Notes under the pieces: model-generated | Seen by the model: the letters and a program-made list of their open reading frames with translations, nothing else | Told to the model about the DNA's origin: nothing | Databases searched by the model: none | Position numbers and translations under genes: made by a program | In this document: piece after piece, positions 7,631-15,711 of the stretch | Layout of the letters: every line of letters begins with the position of its first letter | Position numbering within the stretch: the first letter of the stretch is position 1 | Assembly (NCBI RefSeq): GCF_900112615.1 | Contig: NZ_FOMK01000001.1 | Coordinates: forward strand, 1,054,001 to 1,118,000 | DNA length: 64,000 nt | Reading direction: 5' to 3' | DNA from: Chitinophaga sp. CF118 | GTDB taxonomy: Bacteria; Bacteroidota; Bacteroidia; Chitinophagales; Chitinophagaceae

Positions 7631-8866
7631 ATGCCCGATGAAATGTTTTTTATCGAAAAGTGCCGCCGCCTGATTGAAGAAAAATTGGGCTGGGGAAAAA
7701 GCGAAACCTGGCAAAGTACTGACTTCGAAAATTTAAGCGATAGAATTTTTGAAGAAACCAGTTCGATGATCAGCAGCAGTACCCTGAAAAGAATTTGGGG
7801 AAAGGTCAGGTACGACAGTAAGCCCAATATGGCTACCCTTAACGTATTGGCTCAATTTACAGGATATGAAAATTGGAGGGCTTTTACATCCGCCGGTACT
7901 CAGATTGTTACCGAAGATATAAAGGAGACAAAAGCAAAACCTGCTATAAAATTTTATGTAAAATGGCTGCTGACAGGTGCGGCGGTAATCCTTTTAAGCA
8001 TTGTTGTACTTGCATTATTAAAAAAAACTGATAATCATATAAAGATCGGTAAGGTGTCATTTTCCAGCAAGCCCGTTACATCGGGATTGCCGAATACTGT
8101 CATTTTTCAATACGATGCAACTGATTCCAATGCTGATTCTGTGTTTATTCAGCAAAGCTGGGATACAAGGCAACGGTTTAAAGTAGATAAGCAATTACAT
8201 GAATATACCAGCACCTATTATGTGCCGGGTTACTATAAAGCTAAACTGATACTTAACGATTCTGTAGTAAAACAGAATGATGTATATATAGAAACCGATG
8301 GCTGGGTCGGACTTATTGAAACCAAACCGATACCCATTTATTTGCCAAAATCTGTATTTGAAAATAAGCGGCAAATGGGTATTACTGAAAAAGTATTAGC
8401 ACACCAGAAAATAGATTTTAGCCAAGAGCTGCCCGTTTTTACACTTACCAATGTTGATAAAGGCATTGACTTGTCCAGCGAAAATTTTTTATTGGATGCA
8501 GAATTGCAAAATACTTTTAATGATAATAGTAAAGGAATTTGCAGGGAAACCCATATCGCTGTTTTAGGGACGGAAGGACTCATTGACATTCCTCTTTGTA
8601 AAAGCGGATGTGTCGGAGAAATTGGTATTATGTTAGGGATGAAATATATTAATGGCAAAACTATAAATTTATCGGGGCTGGGAGTAGATTTTGAACGACC
8701 TGTAAAAGTGCATTGTGAAGCAAAAAATGGGCGAATTAAGATATTTGTGAATGGGAACACGGGATATGAAGACGAGTTCAGGCAAAATATTGGCCGTATT
8801 GTTGGTTTCAGAATTACGTTTAGGGGAACGGGTGTGTTGAATAGTTTTGATTGCAGAAAATCATAA
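7631..8866 (+). CDS. Single-pass membrane protein with N-terminal helical domain and PKD-like region
   Basis: From the ATG at 7631 (a TTG at 7604 is less likely) the protein has 411 residues. Residues 1-105 are cytoplasmic and helical (S-D-R-I-F-E-E-T-S-S, then S-S-S-T-L-K-R-I-W-G-K), resembling the uncharacterised Chitinophagaceae proteins often labelled PKD-domain or regulator-like. A membrane segment follows (W-L-L-T-G-A-A-V-I-L-L) at about 119-141, then an external beta-rich region with a PKD-like stretch (I-F-Q-Y-D-A-T-D-S-N) and a lectin-like C-terminal half. Function unknown; a sensing or regulatory role is only a guess. Confidence 0.65.
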   Translation: MPDEMFFIEKCRRLIEEKLGWGKSETWQSTDFENLSDRIFEETSSMISSSTLKRIWGKVRYDSKPNMATLNVLAQFTGYENWRAFTSAGTQIVTEDIKETKAKPAIKFYVKWLLTGAAVILLSIVVLALLKKTDNHIKIGKVSFSSKPVTSGLPNTVIFQYDATDSNADSVFIQQSWDTRQRFKVDKQLHEYTSTYYVPGYYKAKLILNDSVVKQNDVYIETDGWVGLIETKPIPIYLPKSVFENKRQMGITEKVLAHQKIDFSQELPVFTLTNVDKGIDLSSENFLLDAELQNTFNDNSKGICRETHIAVLGTEGLIDIPLCKSGCVGEIGIMLGMKYINGKTINLSGLGVDFERPVKVHCEAKNGRIKIFVNGNTGYEDEFRQNIGRIVGFRITFRGTGVLNSFDCRKS

Positions 8867-8895
8867 GAATAGCTTCCTTTTTTTCTAACGTTTGA

Positions 8896-9192
8896 CTATA
8901 ATGGACTTTCATTATGACGGTCAGGATTAATGGTAGCTAAAGTCCATTTATCATGCGAACTTTCATTCCATACTAATTTTCCTAACTTAAGCCTCTCATA
9001 GTATTTAGAATCAGGTTTAGGAACGTATTGGCTCGTCCCAAGCCCCGTTTTTTTATAGGATGAAGATTTCCTTAAGAGATAATCCAATTTAGGTTGAATA
9101 TTTTCTCTCCATATGTCTTTGCTCCAGGGAGCCTGATCTCCGATAGTATCTCCAAAGATGAGAAAGAAATGGTATTTCCTATTCCAGCTCAT
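8896..9192 (-). CDS. Small hypothetical protein
   Basis: A 98-residue soluble protein rich in W, K and Y (W-S-K-D-I-W-R-E-N-I-Q-P-K-L-D-Y). I do not recognise it. Its position beside an island scar and the neighbouring toxin/immunity remnants make an immunity or cargo role possible, but nothing in the sequence shows it. It may itself be a fragment. Confidence 0.4.
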   Translation of the reverse strand: MSWNRKYHFFLIFGDTIGDQAPWSKDIWRENIQPKLDYLLRKSSSYKKTGLGTSQYVPKPDSKYYERLKLGKLVWNESSHDKWTLATINPDRHNESPL

Positions 9193-9307
9193 TATAATTC
9201 TATTTTCGACAAGATATGGATATTTATCAAGGCTACCGTTTCTTTAAGAAACAGCGATTAATTAACTGACAGCATACATTTCTAAGACTGCCGCTTAACG
9301 AAATCTG

Positions 9308-9376
9308 CCAGGTATCGGAACCTCAGACCAAATTGTTCAGGATTTCACTGAATTATTTGCATTTGATCCCAAATGA
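9308..9376 (+). pseudogene. Fossil integrase C-terminal tail, second type
   Basis: Translates as P-G-I-G-T-S-D-Q-I-V-Q-D-F-T-E-L-F-A-F-D-P-K and a stop. The copy at 20245 reads P-G-I-G-T-S-D-Q-I-M-Q-D-L-T-A-I-L. Both sit where the F-S-N-R-F-Y type tails sit elsewhere, so I treat them as another integrase family's end. No clear hairpin is left in front of this copy. Confidence 0.45.
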
Positions 9377-9412
9377 GGTACTTTAGTACAACAAAAGTTC
9401 GAGGTGATTATT
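9308..9412 (+). repeat. Direct repeat shared with 20251-20357
   Basis: About 105 bases match the segment at 20251-20357 with scattered differences, including the tail frame and the stretch around 9382-9405 (acaacaaaagttcgaggtga). In both places it stands ahead of a copy of the same small gene. Confidence 0.7.
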
Positions 9413-9517
9413 GGGTTCCAATGGTGAGTTCTTGCAATTAATCCAAAAGTTCCGATCAGCCCCGATCCCTTCAGTATTAGTGATCAAAAGGGCTGTTCCC
9501 ATGAAAAAGCTATATAG

Positions 9518-9922
9518 ATGGAAAAATCTGATAAATCAATTCACAATATTTGCATTGTCTCTATAAAGATAAACACCATGAAACCGTATAACTTTAAATG
9601 GACACGGTTTTATGAAGAAAATACTGATTTTACAAATGCATTTCCAGGAATAGAAATTGAATTCTCAGACAACGAATTAATAATTTGCTCAACTGTAATT
9701 GATATGGATAACTTCAGTGTCCTGACAACCCGAAAGCTAACTACAAAAGAACACGGAATATTATTATCCGGTGAGCTCAATAATGCTACTTACAAACATT
9801 CCGGAGATCTCAAAGAACACGCATCTGGTCCTTTGGCTTTCGGTTTGATTCAACTGAATAACGGTAATACATTAAAATATTTTATTGAAACAGGCAAAGC
9901 TTCAATGGTGATGGTTCATTGA
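9518..9922 (+). CDS. Unknown small acidic protein, copy A
   Basis: A 134-residue soluble protein beginning M-E-K-S-D-K-S-I-H-N. A close paralogue starts at 20611; the two share K-W-T-R-F-Y-E-E-N, L-V/I-I-C-S-T-V-I-D and L-K-Y-F-I-E-T-G over their whole length. Size, strong hydrophilicity and recurrence beside toxin remnants would fit an immunity protein, but no family is recognised. The start is fixed by the paralogue, which keeps the same first residues. This copy ends 11 residues earlier than copy B because of an early stop after M-V-M-V-H. Confidence 0.65.
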   Translation: MEKSDKSIHNICIVSIKINTMKPYNFKWTRFYEENTDFTNAFPGIEIEFSDNELIICSTVIDMDNFSVLTTRKLTTKEHGILLSGELNNATYKHSGDLKEHASGPLAFGLIQLNNGNTLKYFIETGKASMVMVH

Positions 9923-10149
9923 GTAAAGACAAGAATTCAAGTTGAAGGCATGACGAATGCCCAGGTAGAGAAGTTACCTAACATTTGGGCCGCGCGCTAT
10001 AAATAAATCAACTTGTTCCTTGATGAATCAGCTTTCTATTGTTTTGTTGGATGTGGGAAGCACTATTTCTCTGTAGGCATTTATGCTTTTGAATCAAAAC
10101 AAATCCTTTTACCCATAGACCACTTCTTAGGCTTCATACATATATAATT

Positions 10150-10739
10150 ATGGCAAAGAATAAACTTGATACATTTAAAAACTATCTCGGTTATGACGGA
10201 AAAAAATTCAATGAAGAAAAAGCACTTGCATTGCTGAATGAAATTGGAGTGAATGCTACAAATGACAGAAGAAGCAGGAACTGATAATGCAGGGGAAAAT
10301 ATGCTTTTCCTTAGTCCATTAAAAACAGGAGCCAGTAATGAATCTATTGTTAAGAATGGTAGAGCAGAACCCAACACTAAACCAGAATTAATACAAAGAA
10401 ATGGCATATTTGCAGTTGTAGGCAGGGAACTTTTGACATCCCGGAAATCTGTACTACAAAGTCTGGATGATTATTATACAGCACCTTCAACCGCCATTCA
10501 TGAAACGCTTCATCAGTATGGGTTAAGTGATCGGTATAAAGGGAAAAACGGATTAGTGGCAACTCCCGCTGCGTATAAACACGACATTATGGGAGAGGGG
10601 TATGGGAAAGTAGAGTTTAGCCAAACCCATTTTGACAATTTGGGCAGTAAGCTGTTGGAACTTAGCAATATTAAAAAAAGCGATAATTTCAATTGTTGTT
10701 GTCGATTTAGATCAGAATGGAAAATTGAAAGGTCAATAA
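10150..10739 (+). pseudogene. Frameshifted polymorphic-toxin C-terminus with HExxH motif
   Basis: Three pieces in three frames make one remnant. 10150-10262 reads M-A-K-N-K-L-D-T-F-K-N-Y; 10253-10680 reads on through S-T-A-I-H-E-T-L-H-Q-Y-G-L-S-D-R-Y, a zinc-metallopeptidase HExxH; after the A run at about 10673-10679 the frame shifts to I-S-I-V-V-V-D-L-D-Q-N-G-K-L-K-G-Q and a TAA at 10737. HExxH domains at the ends of Rhs-like or other polymorphic toxins are known as metallopeptidase toxins. The delivery part upstream is missing, so only the orphan tip remains. Confidence 0.6.
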
Positions 10740-10747
10740 TTCTAGTT

Positions 10748-11287
10748 ATGCAGAAAGCCATTATATTTTTTACGCTGCTTATCGTTATCAGTTCCTGCAA
10801 TTATAAATTGCTGGTAAGTAAGAACAGAATATATACTAAAAGGACTGGTTATTTAATTTTTTTCGCCAGTCAGAAGTATTTTTTCCCAGCAAAACACATT
10901 GACGGGAATCATTTTTTCACTACGAAGATCAATAATCCGGGTTACCTTGTTTCATTTGACAGGGGCGAGGCTGCGCTTTACTACGCAGCAGAAAAATATA
11001 CTATAGATTATGAGTATTTATATCATGGAGAAATGATTTTTGTCAGAGACACTGTTCGCATATTGCCGGTAGAAATTGGGTCTATACCCTATGAAAATCA
11101 ATTAAAAAGCAAAAAGGTATTACAAGATGATTTGATTATTAAATATGATAATAAAATAAAGCGACTCCGATACTATGGTACAAATAACGAGTCAGTATGG
11201 ACTGTCTATTCAATACTTGAGGAAGATGGTAAGGAGGAAGAGCAATATTACAATAAATACGGTCCTGGAGTACCTGGAATGAGGTAA
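10748..11287 (+). CDS. Lipoprotein, candidate immunity partner of the HExxH toxin
   Basis: A 179-residue lipoprotein (lipobox L-I-V-I-S-S-C-N) whose ATG lies eight bases after the original toxin stop. The spacing is what is expected of a toxin-immunity pair and the membrane location fits a toxin acting in the periplasm. The mature part is beta-rich with no recognised domain. Because of the shift in the toxin, an open frame without a stop now runs from 10253 through this gene, which could create a fusion protein; the internal ATG and leader peptide make independent translation more likely. Confidence 0.6.
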   Translation: MQKAIIFFTLLIVISSCNYKLLVSKNRIYTKRTGYLIFFASQKYFFPAKHIDGNHFFTTKINNPGYLVSFDRGEAALYYAAEKYTIDYEYLYHGEMIFVRDTVRILPVEIGSIPYENQLKSKKVLQDDLIIKYDNKIKRLRYYGTNNESVWTVYSILEEDGKEEEQYYNKYGPGVPGMR

Positions 11288-11292
11288 AATAA

Positions 11293-11874
11293 TTAATGAA
11301 AGGTCTCTCCTTTTTCCAGCATCGCAATGATAACCTGCATCCGCCTTTCTCTTGTTTCCGGCTTCTTAGCAGTCTGCAACCGCCAGGTAATGGCAAATGT
11401 ATTCGTCTTATTCAAGGTCTTAAAAAATTGATAGGCCGATTTATTCTTCTTAAGCAGCTTCAGAAAATCATCCGGAATCTCACTATTTGCAGGAGAATCA
11501 TAAGCCGCATCCCATCTGCCATCCGCTTTAGCTGCTTCAATCGCTTTCAAACCACTTTCTTTCATCCTGCCAGCCTTTATTAAGCGTTCCACATGCTCAA
11601 TATTCCTTTTCGACCAGATACTCTTACTCCTTCTGGGAGTGAACCGCTGTAAGTAAGATTGATCATCATACTTCTTCGCTATTGCATCTATCCATCCATA
11701 ACACAACGCCACATCCAGCGCATCCGCATGATTCAATGACGCTACACCTGAATCCTTGTTATAGATTTGCAGATACAATCCGGTTGAAGCAGCATGATTT
11801 TTAGCCAACCACGTTTCAAACTGTGCAGGTGTTTTGAAGTACTTTATTACAATATCATCTTTGGATGTTGTCAT
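11293..11874 (-). CDS. YdeI/OmpD-associated family protein
   Basis: A 193-residue soluble protein with the family landmarks A-L-C-Y-G-W-I-D-A, R-F-T-P-R-R-S-K-S-I-W-S and R-R-M-Q-V-I-I-A-M-L near the C-terminus. Proteins of this group (OmdA domain) have been linked to resistance to cationic peptides in Gram-negative bacteria, but the mechanism is not known. It converges on the lipoprotein gene with five bases between stops. Full family length. Confidence 0.85.
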   Translation of the reverse strand: MTTSKDDIVIKYFKTPAQFETWLAKNHAASTGLYLQIYNKDSGVASLNHADALDVALCYGWIDAIAKKYDDQSYLQRFTPRRSKSIWSKRNIEHVERLIKAGRMKESGLKAIEAAKADGRWDAAYDSPANSEIPDDFLKLLKKNKSAYQFFKTLNKTNTFAITWRLQTAKKPETRERRMQVIIAMLEKGETFH

Positions 11875-12144
11875 AGTACCAAAGAAAGCAAAAAAAGTGT
11901 TAACAAATCTGAATTACCGCTCATGTTTTTTTCATGACAATTATACAAAACTCGAATCTTTTCATTCTCGATTTAAAAAAATTAGCCAATACATAAGGAT
12001 ATAGCTTAATATAGACAAAGCACACGGCTCTAATGACCTTTCACCTATCCGCAGAAATACTGGCTGGTCCGGTGTTGAGGCTATTTTTTTTATATTTACT
12101 CATTCCCAGGTTCACTTGGGAACGACAAACAAATTGCCCTAACA

Positions 12145-12714
12145 ATGAAACAGATTAGAAATTTTTTTCAGCGTAACTATACTGACTTTTCTGAACAGGA
12201 TTGGTTGATTATTTCTTCTAAATTTATTCAGCAGGAATTTCCGAAAAAAGCCCTTATCCTGAAGAAGGGTGAGGTAGAGGACTACGTCTCATTTATTGAA
12301 GAAGGCATTGTACGATACTTTATCCCAAAGGAAAATAAAGAGGTTACTTTTGAGCTTACTTTTTCAAATGATTTCATTGGAGCATATGATTCTTTCATTA
12401 CCAGGCTGCCTTCAGTTTATCATATAGAAACTATCACTCCAGTCAAACTTTGGCGAGTATCATATCATGATGTGCAAATGCTATTTCAAAGCACAGAAAG
12501 AGGAAACCTAATTGGCAGACTTGCGAGTGAAAAACTATTTTTAGAAAAGATAAGACGGGAAATTTCGCTTTTAAATGACACGGCGGAGCAGCGATACTTA
12601 AATCTCTTCACAGAGCAACCTGATTTGATCAGAAAAATCCCGTTACAGTATATCGCGTCTTATATTGGCATTACCCCACAGGCATTAAGCAGAATAAGGA
12701 GGCGTATTTCTTAA
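12145..12714 (+). CDS. Crp/Fnr-family transcription regulator
   Basis: A 189-residue protein. Residues about 10-115 form a cyclic-nucleotide-binding-type beta roll (L-K-K-G-E-V-E-D-Y-V, F-I-E-E-G-I-V-R-Y-F), followed by a dimerisation helix and a C-terminal winged helix (I-P-L-Q-Y-I-A-S-Y-I-G-I-T-P-Q-A-L-S-R-I-R). It lacks the usual phosphate-binding cassette, as do most Bacteroidota members, so the effector is unknown. It stands 52 bases before the alpha/beta hydrolase gene, so the pair may be co-transcribed and the hydrolase under its control. Confidence 0.85.
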   Translation: MKQIRNFFQRNYTDFSEQDWLIISSKFIQQEFPKKALILKKGEVEDYVSFIEEGIVRYFIPKENKEVTFELTFSNDFIGAYDSFITRLPSVYHIETITPVKLWRVSYHDVQMLFQSTERGNLIGRLASEKLFLEKIRREISLLNDTAEQRYLNLFTEQPDLIRKIPLQYIASYIGITPQALSRIRRRIS

Positions 12715-12766
12715 CCTGGGTTCATTGTCCAGTATTGAACCCTCAATTATTTTTGTAGAAAAAAGA

Positions 12767-13753
12767 ATGAATGTACGTGCATTATTAATATTGATCTTAT
12801 TAACTACAAAAATAATGGCTGGCAAATCACAAACAGATACATCAATTACCTATGTTCACAACCTTTCTCCAAGTTTCAAACCGCAGTTTTTACAGTCATT
12901 AATGACAGTACTTGGAAAGAAAAACACCATTGAAAAGCGTATCAAAACCAATAGATTTTCTTCAGAAGCCGTGGCCCCCCCAAAGGTTTTACTGTCCGAT
13001 TTTCAAACTCAGGTAGGGGAAATAAATCAGCGAAAGGTTTGGATGTTCAAGCCAAAACAAAATGCCTCATCCAAAGTAATTCTTTATATACACGGTGGCG
13101 GTTATATTTCGAACTTAACAAAATATGATTGGCGTTTCGTCCATGAGTTATTAGTCAAAACCAACTGTTCAATTGTAGTACCTGATTACCCTTTGGTACC
13201 GGTATCAAATTACAGCGATGTCTACGCCTATTTTGATAAGCTCTATCCAGAAGTGCTCTCTGAGACATCACAGGAGAATATTATTTTCATGGGCAATTCT
13301 TGCGGCGGTGGTATTGCATTGGGCTTTGCCCAGAAACTGAGAGATGAAAACAAGCCACAACCTTCACAAATCATTTTGAATTCCCCTTGGCTTGATGCTA
13401 CTATGAGCAATCCGGACATAATTGAAATTGACAAGAAAGATAAACTGCTTGGTATAAAAGGACTTAAAATGGCCGGAGAATTATACGCAGCCGGGCTAAA
13501 TCCAACAGATTACAGGGTAAGCCCTATTTATGGGGACTTTTCCGGATTGGGAAAAATTTCACTATTTACTGGCACCCATGATTTGTTCCATGCCGATTCG
13601 AGAAAATTCAAACAGAAAATGAAGGGGCAGGACATTGCAATCAACTATTTTGAATACCCAAAAATGTTCCATGTTTGGATGGTTTTAACAGGTATGAAAG
13701 AGTCTCAACATGCCATCAATCAGATAGCAACATTGATTAATCACGATGATTGA
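12767..13753 (+). CDS. Secreted alpha/beta hydrolase (steryl acetylhydrolase-like)
   Basis: From the ATG at 12767 the protein has 328 residues with a signal peptide. Landmarks of the hormone-sensitive-lipase branch are present: oxyanion motif H109-G-G-G, nucleophile in G-N-S178-C-G-G-G, acid in G-T-H-D near residue 280, and the histidine in M-F-H-V-W. It should hydrolyse a small acyl ester. The 5' neighbour is a Crp/Fnr regulator. A TTG at 12725 gives a longer frame but places charged residues ahead of the signal peptide. Confidence 0.8.
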   Translation: MNVRALLILILLTTKIMAGKSQTDTSITYVHNLSPSFKPQFLQSLMTVLGKKNTIEKRIKTNRFSSEAVAPPKVLLSDFQTQVGEINQRKVWMFKPKQNASSKVILYIHGGGYISNLTKYDWRFVHELLVKTNCSIVVPDYPLVPVSNYSDVYAYFDKLYPEVLSETSQENIIFMGNSCGGGIALGFAQKLRDENKPQPSQIILNSPWLDATMSNPDIIEIDKKDKLLGIKGLKMAGELYAAGLNPTDYRVSPIYGDFSGLGKISLFTGTHDLFHADSRKFKQKMKGQDIAINYFEYPKMFHVWMVLTGMKESQHAINQIATLINHDD

Positions 13754-13843
13754 AGCTGAGTGGGTTAATGAATAGGTGTGGTTACTTAAAATTAACTGTA
13801 ATAGCTCGGATTTGCTGCGACTCATTCAGCATCATCCTGATAG

Positions 13844-13853
13844 GACTCGAACC
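13844..13853 (+). other. tRNA T-arm-like core, gactcgaacc
   Basis: The ten bases are identical to the T-arm segment of the tRNA-Lys gene at 21513-21522 and occur again at 20147 and 21401. No full tRNA surrounds it. It lies about 120 bases before scar 13964 and probably marks an old attachment site. Confidence 0.45.
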
Positions 13854-13917
13854 TAAGGCCTCGTACAAATCAATAAGTTGAAATTAAGTTTAAAGTTCAT
13901 CAATCAGCTATCGAATC

Positions 13918-13955
13918 AAAAAGGCTTCAAAACGAATACGTTCTGAAGCCTTTTT
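13918..13955 (+). terminator. Terminator hairpin at island junction
   Basis: A 12-bp perfect stem (13918-13929 with 13944-13955) ending in five T. It is followed nine bases later by an integrase-tail scar. Confidence 0.75.
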
Positions 13956-13963
13956 AATTTTCT

Positions 13964-14047
13964 GTGACCCCGGTTGGACAATTCCCGAACCGGTTTTATC
14001 AGGATTTAAAGATCCTTTACGAACTAAAAATAATGACAATCAAATAG
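13964..14047 (+). pseudogene. Fossil integrase C-terminal tail
   Basis: Reads V-T-P-V-G-Q-F-P-N-R-F-Y-Q-D-L-K-I-L-Y-E-L-K and continues five codons to a stop at 14045. It is nearly the same as the tail fused to the acetyltransferase at 4133. The first bases, tgtgacccc, equal the 3' end of the tRNA-Lys gene read from the same strand, as expected if the tail overlapped an attachment site. Confidence 0.6.
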
Positions 14048-14221
14048 ATATAATATTTTTTTTATCTCTGACTGAAAATGATTGCTTAGTTAAAACACGC
14101 TTTTTTGGGCCTTGGGATCTTCACTGGATAATGTAACCTCTTTCCAGGGGAAATACTTAACTTCGCATAGTTTAATGCCATTTGCGTGAATTAAATCACG
14201 AAATTGGCACTTAAAATGTGA

Positions 14222-15349
14222 AACATTACAAAAGATGTACAACGTATTTTGCAAAATCTATCATTGGTACATGGACAAGCAATATTACCTCAAAGAACAC
14301 TCATTATTTTTGACGAAATTCAGGAGTGCAATGAAGCACTAAATACATTAAAATATTTTTGTGAAAACGCGGCAGAATATGCAGTTGCAAGTGCTGGATC
14401 ATTACTGGGAGTTGCCATGTCACGGGGGAACTCTTTTCCTGTTGGAAAAGTGGATTTCCTGCAATTGAACCCAATCTGCTTTTCAGAATTTCTTTCCGCT
14501 GTTGATCCTAAGTTATTTTCCCTTTTAGAAAGTATTAATCAAATTGAACCACTCCCTGATATATTCTTCAATCCTTTGATAGACAAATTAAAGATGTTCT
14601 TTATCTGTGGAGGAATGCCTGAAGCAGTGGTAACATTATTAGAAAAACAGGATGTAGAAAGAACTCAGCAGGTGCTTCAAAATATAATTAATGCTTATGC
14701 ACTGGATTTTTCAAAACATGCTGAAAATAAAGAAGTACCAAAGATTAATCATCTTTGGTCTTCCATTCCTTCGCAATTGGCCAGAGATAATAAAAAATTC
14801 CTGTATCAGTCTGTAAGGAATGGGGCACGTGCGCGTGAATTCGAAGATGCGTTGCTTTGGCTATCACATGCTGGCTTAGTGCATCGCATTTTCAGAATTA
14901 CGAAACCCGGACTGCCAATTTCCGCCTATGACGATCTTACCGCATTTAAACTTTATTTGATTGATGTAGGATTACTGCGTAGACTTTCGCTTTTAGATCC
15001 CATAGCTGTAAAGGAAGGTCACCGGTTGTTTACTGAATTTAAAGGTGCATTAAGTGAGAACTATGTATTGCAACATCTGATTGCGAATTTCGAGGGCATA
15101 CCACGTTATTGGACTTCAGGGAATCAGGCAGAAGTAGATTTCTTAATCCAGGTAAAAAATGAAATTATTCCCATAGAAGTCAAATCAGACGAAAACATAC
15201 GAAGTAAGAGTCTTACAGTTTATCACAACCTATATCAGCCAACTGTGCGTATCCGGTATTCGTTAAAAAATTTAAAGAAAGATGATGGACTAATTAATAT
15301 TCCATTATTTATGGTCGATTATACTGAGAAATTACTGGGACTTGCTTAA
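14222..15349 (+). pseudogene. 5'-truncated AAA ATPase with DUF4143 domain
   Basis: The open frame (in-frame stop at 14219) encodes about 375 residues that start inside an AAA_14 ATPase: Walker B is present (T-L-I-I-F-D-E-I-Q-E) and so is the sensor-like A-S-A-G-S-L-L-G, but the Walker A loop and everything before it are missing. The C-terminal half is a complete DUF4143 domain with a nuclease-like E-V-D-F-L-I and I-P-I-E-V-K-S end. Only a TTG at 14249 is available as start. Without Walker A it cannot bind ATP normally. It begins shortly after scar 13964, consistent with loss of the 5' end at a junction. Confidence 0.75.
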
Positions 15350-15363
15350 ACTGAAATGTGCAT

Positions 15364-15403
15364 AAATGGACAAAGGCGCGATTAATCGCGCCTTTGTCCA
15401 TTT
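15364..15403 (+). terminator. Perfect 40-base palindrome at island junction
   Basis: Bases 15364-15383 are the exact reverse complement of 15384-15403. It follows the DUF4143 gene by 14 bases and is followed at once by an integrase-tail frame. It can act as a terminator hairpin although there is no T run after it. Confidence 0.75.
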
Positions 15404-15404
15404 G

Positions 15405-15467
15405 GTGACCTCGATTGGACAATTCTCGAACCGGTTTTATGAAGGTTTAAAAGCCCTTATGAGTTAA
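15405..15467 (+). pseudogene. Fossil integrase C-terminal tail, frameshifted
   Basis: Reads V-T-S-I-G-Q-F-S-N-R-F-Y-E-G-L-K-A-L and then breaks by a one-base shift where the other copies continue with Y-E-L-K. It starts two bases after the palindrome. Confidence 0.55.
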
Positions 15468-15646
15468 AAGTACTGATAAACAAATAGATATAAATCTTCT
15501 TGGTATCCGCCCATAAGAAGCAATCGCAACAATGAATCGAAGGTACAGCAGTAATATCGGTATGACTGTGGGATTCATTAGTGACTAATATATCGAATTT
15601 TAGTAAAAAAATCACCTAAACATGACCTATATAATCAGTTTTAGTA

Positions 15647-15710
15647 ATAATAACATGAATAATTAAATAATAACATTACCTTTGTTATTGTAAATATATC
15701 ATGTTATTAT
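15647..15710 (+). promoter_or_regulatory. Nested palindromic operator/promoter of the AbiE-like pair
   Basis: A 12-bp perfect inverted repeat (15647-15658 with 15699-15710) encloses a second inverted pair (aataaca at 15669 and tgttatt at 15683). The four AATAACA half-sites are symmetric about base 15679, and a TAnnTTTG box (taccttt g, 15677-15684) sits at the centre. The right-hand half-site ends just before the start codon at 15712. This layout fits autorepression by the first gene product, as in AbiE-type pairs. No clear -33 element is seen. Confidence 0.6.
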
Positions 15711-15711
15711 A

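Noticed and set aside
10081..10407. A 108-codon minus-strand frame over the toxin remnant
   Set aside because: It is antisense to the HExxH remnant, whose motif and neighbour make better sense on the plus strand.
13844..13853. Possible extra tRNA genes at 13844, 20147 and 21401
   Set aside because: Only the T-arm-like ten bases are present; no acceptor, D or anticodon arms can be folded around them.
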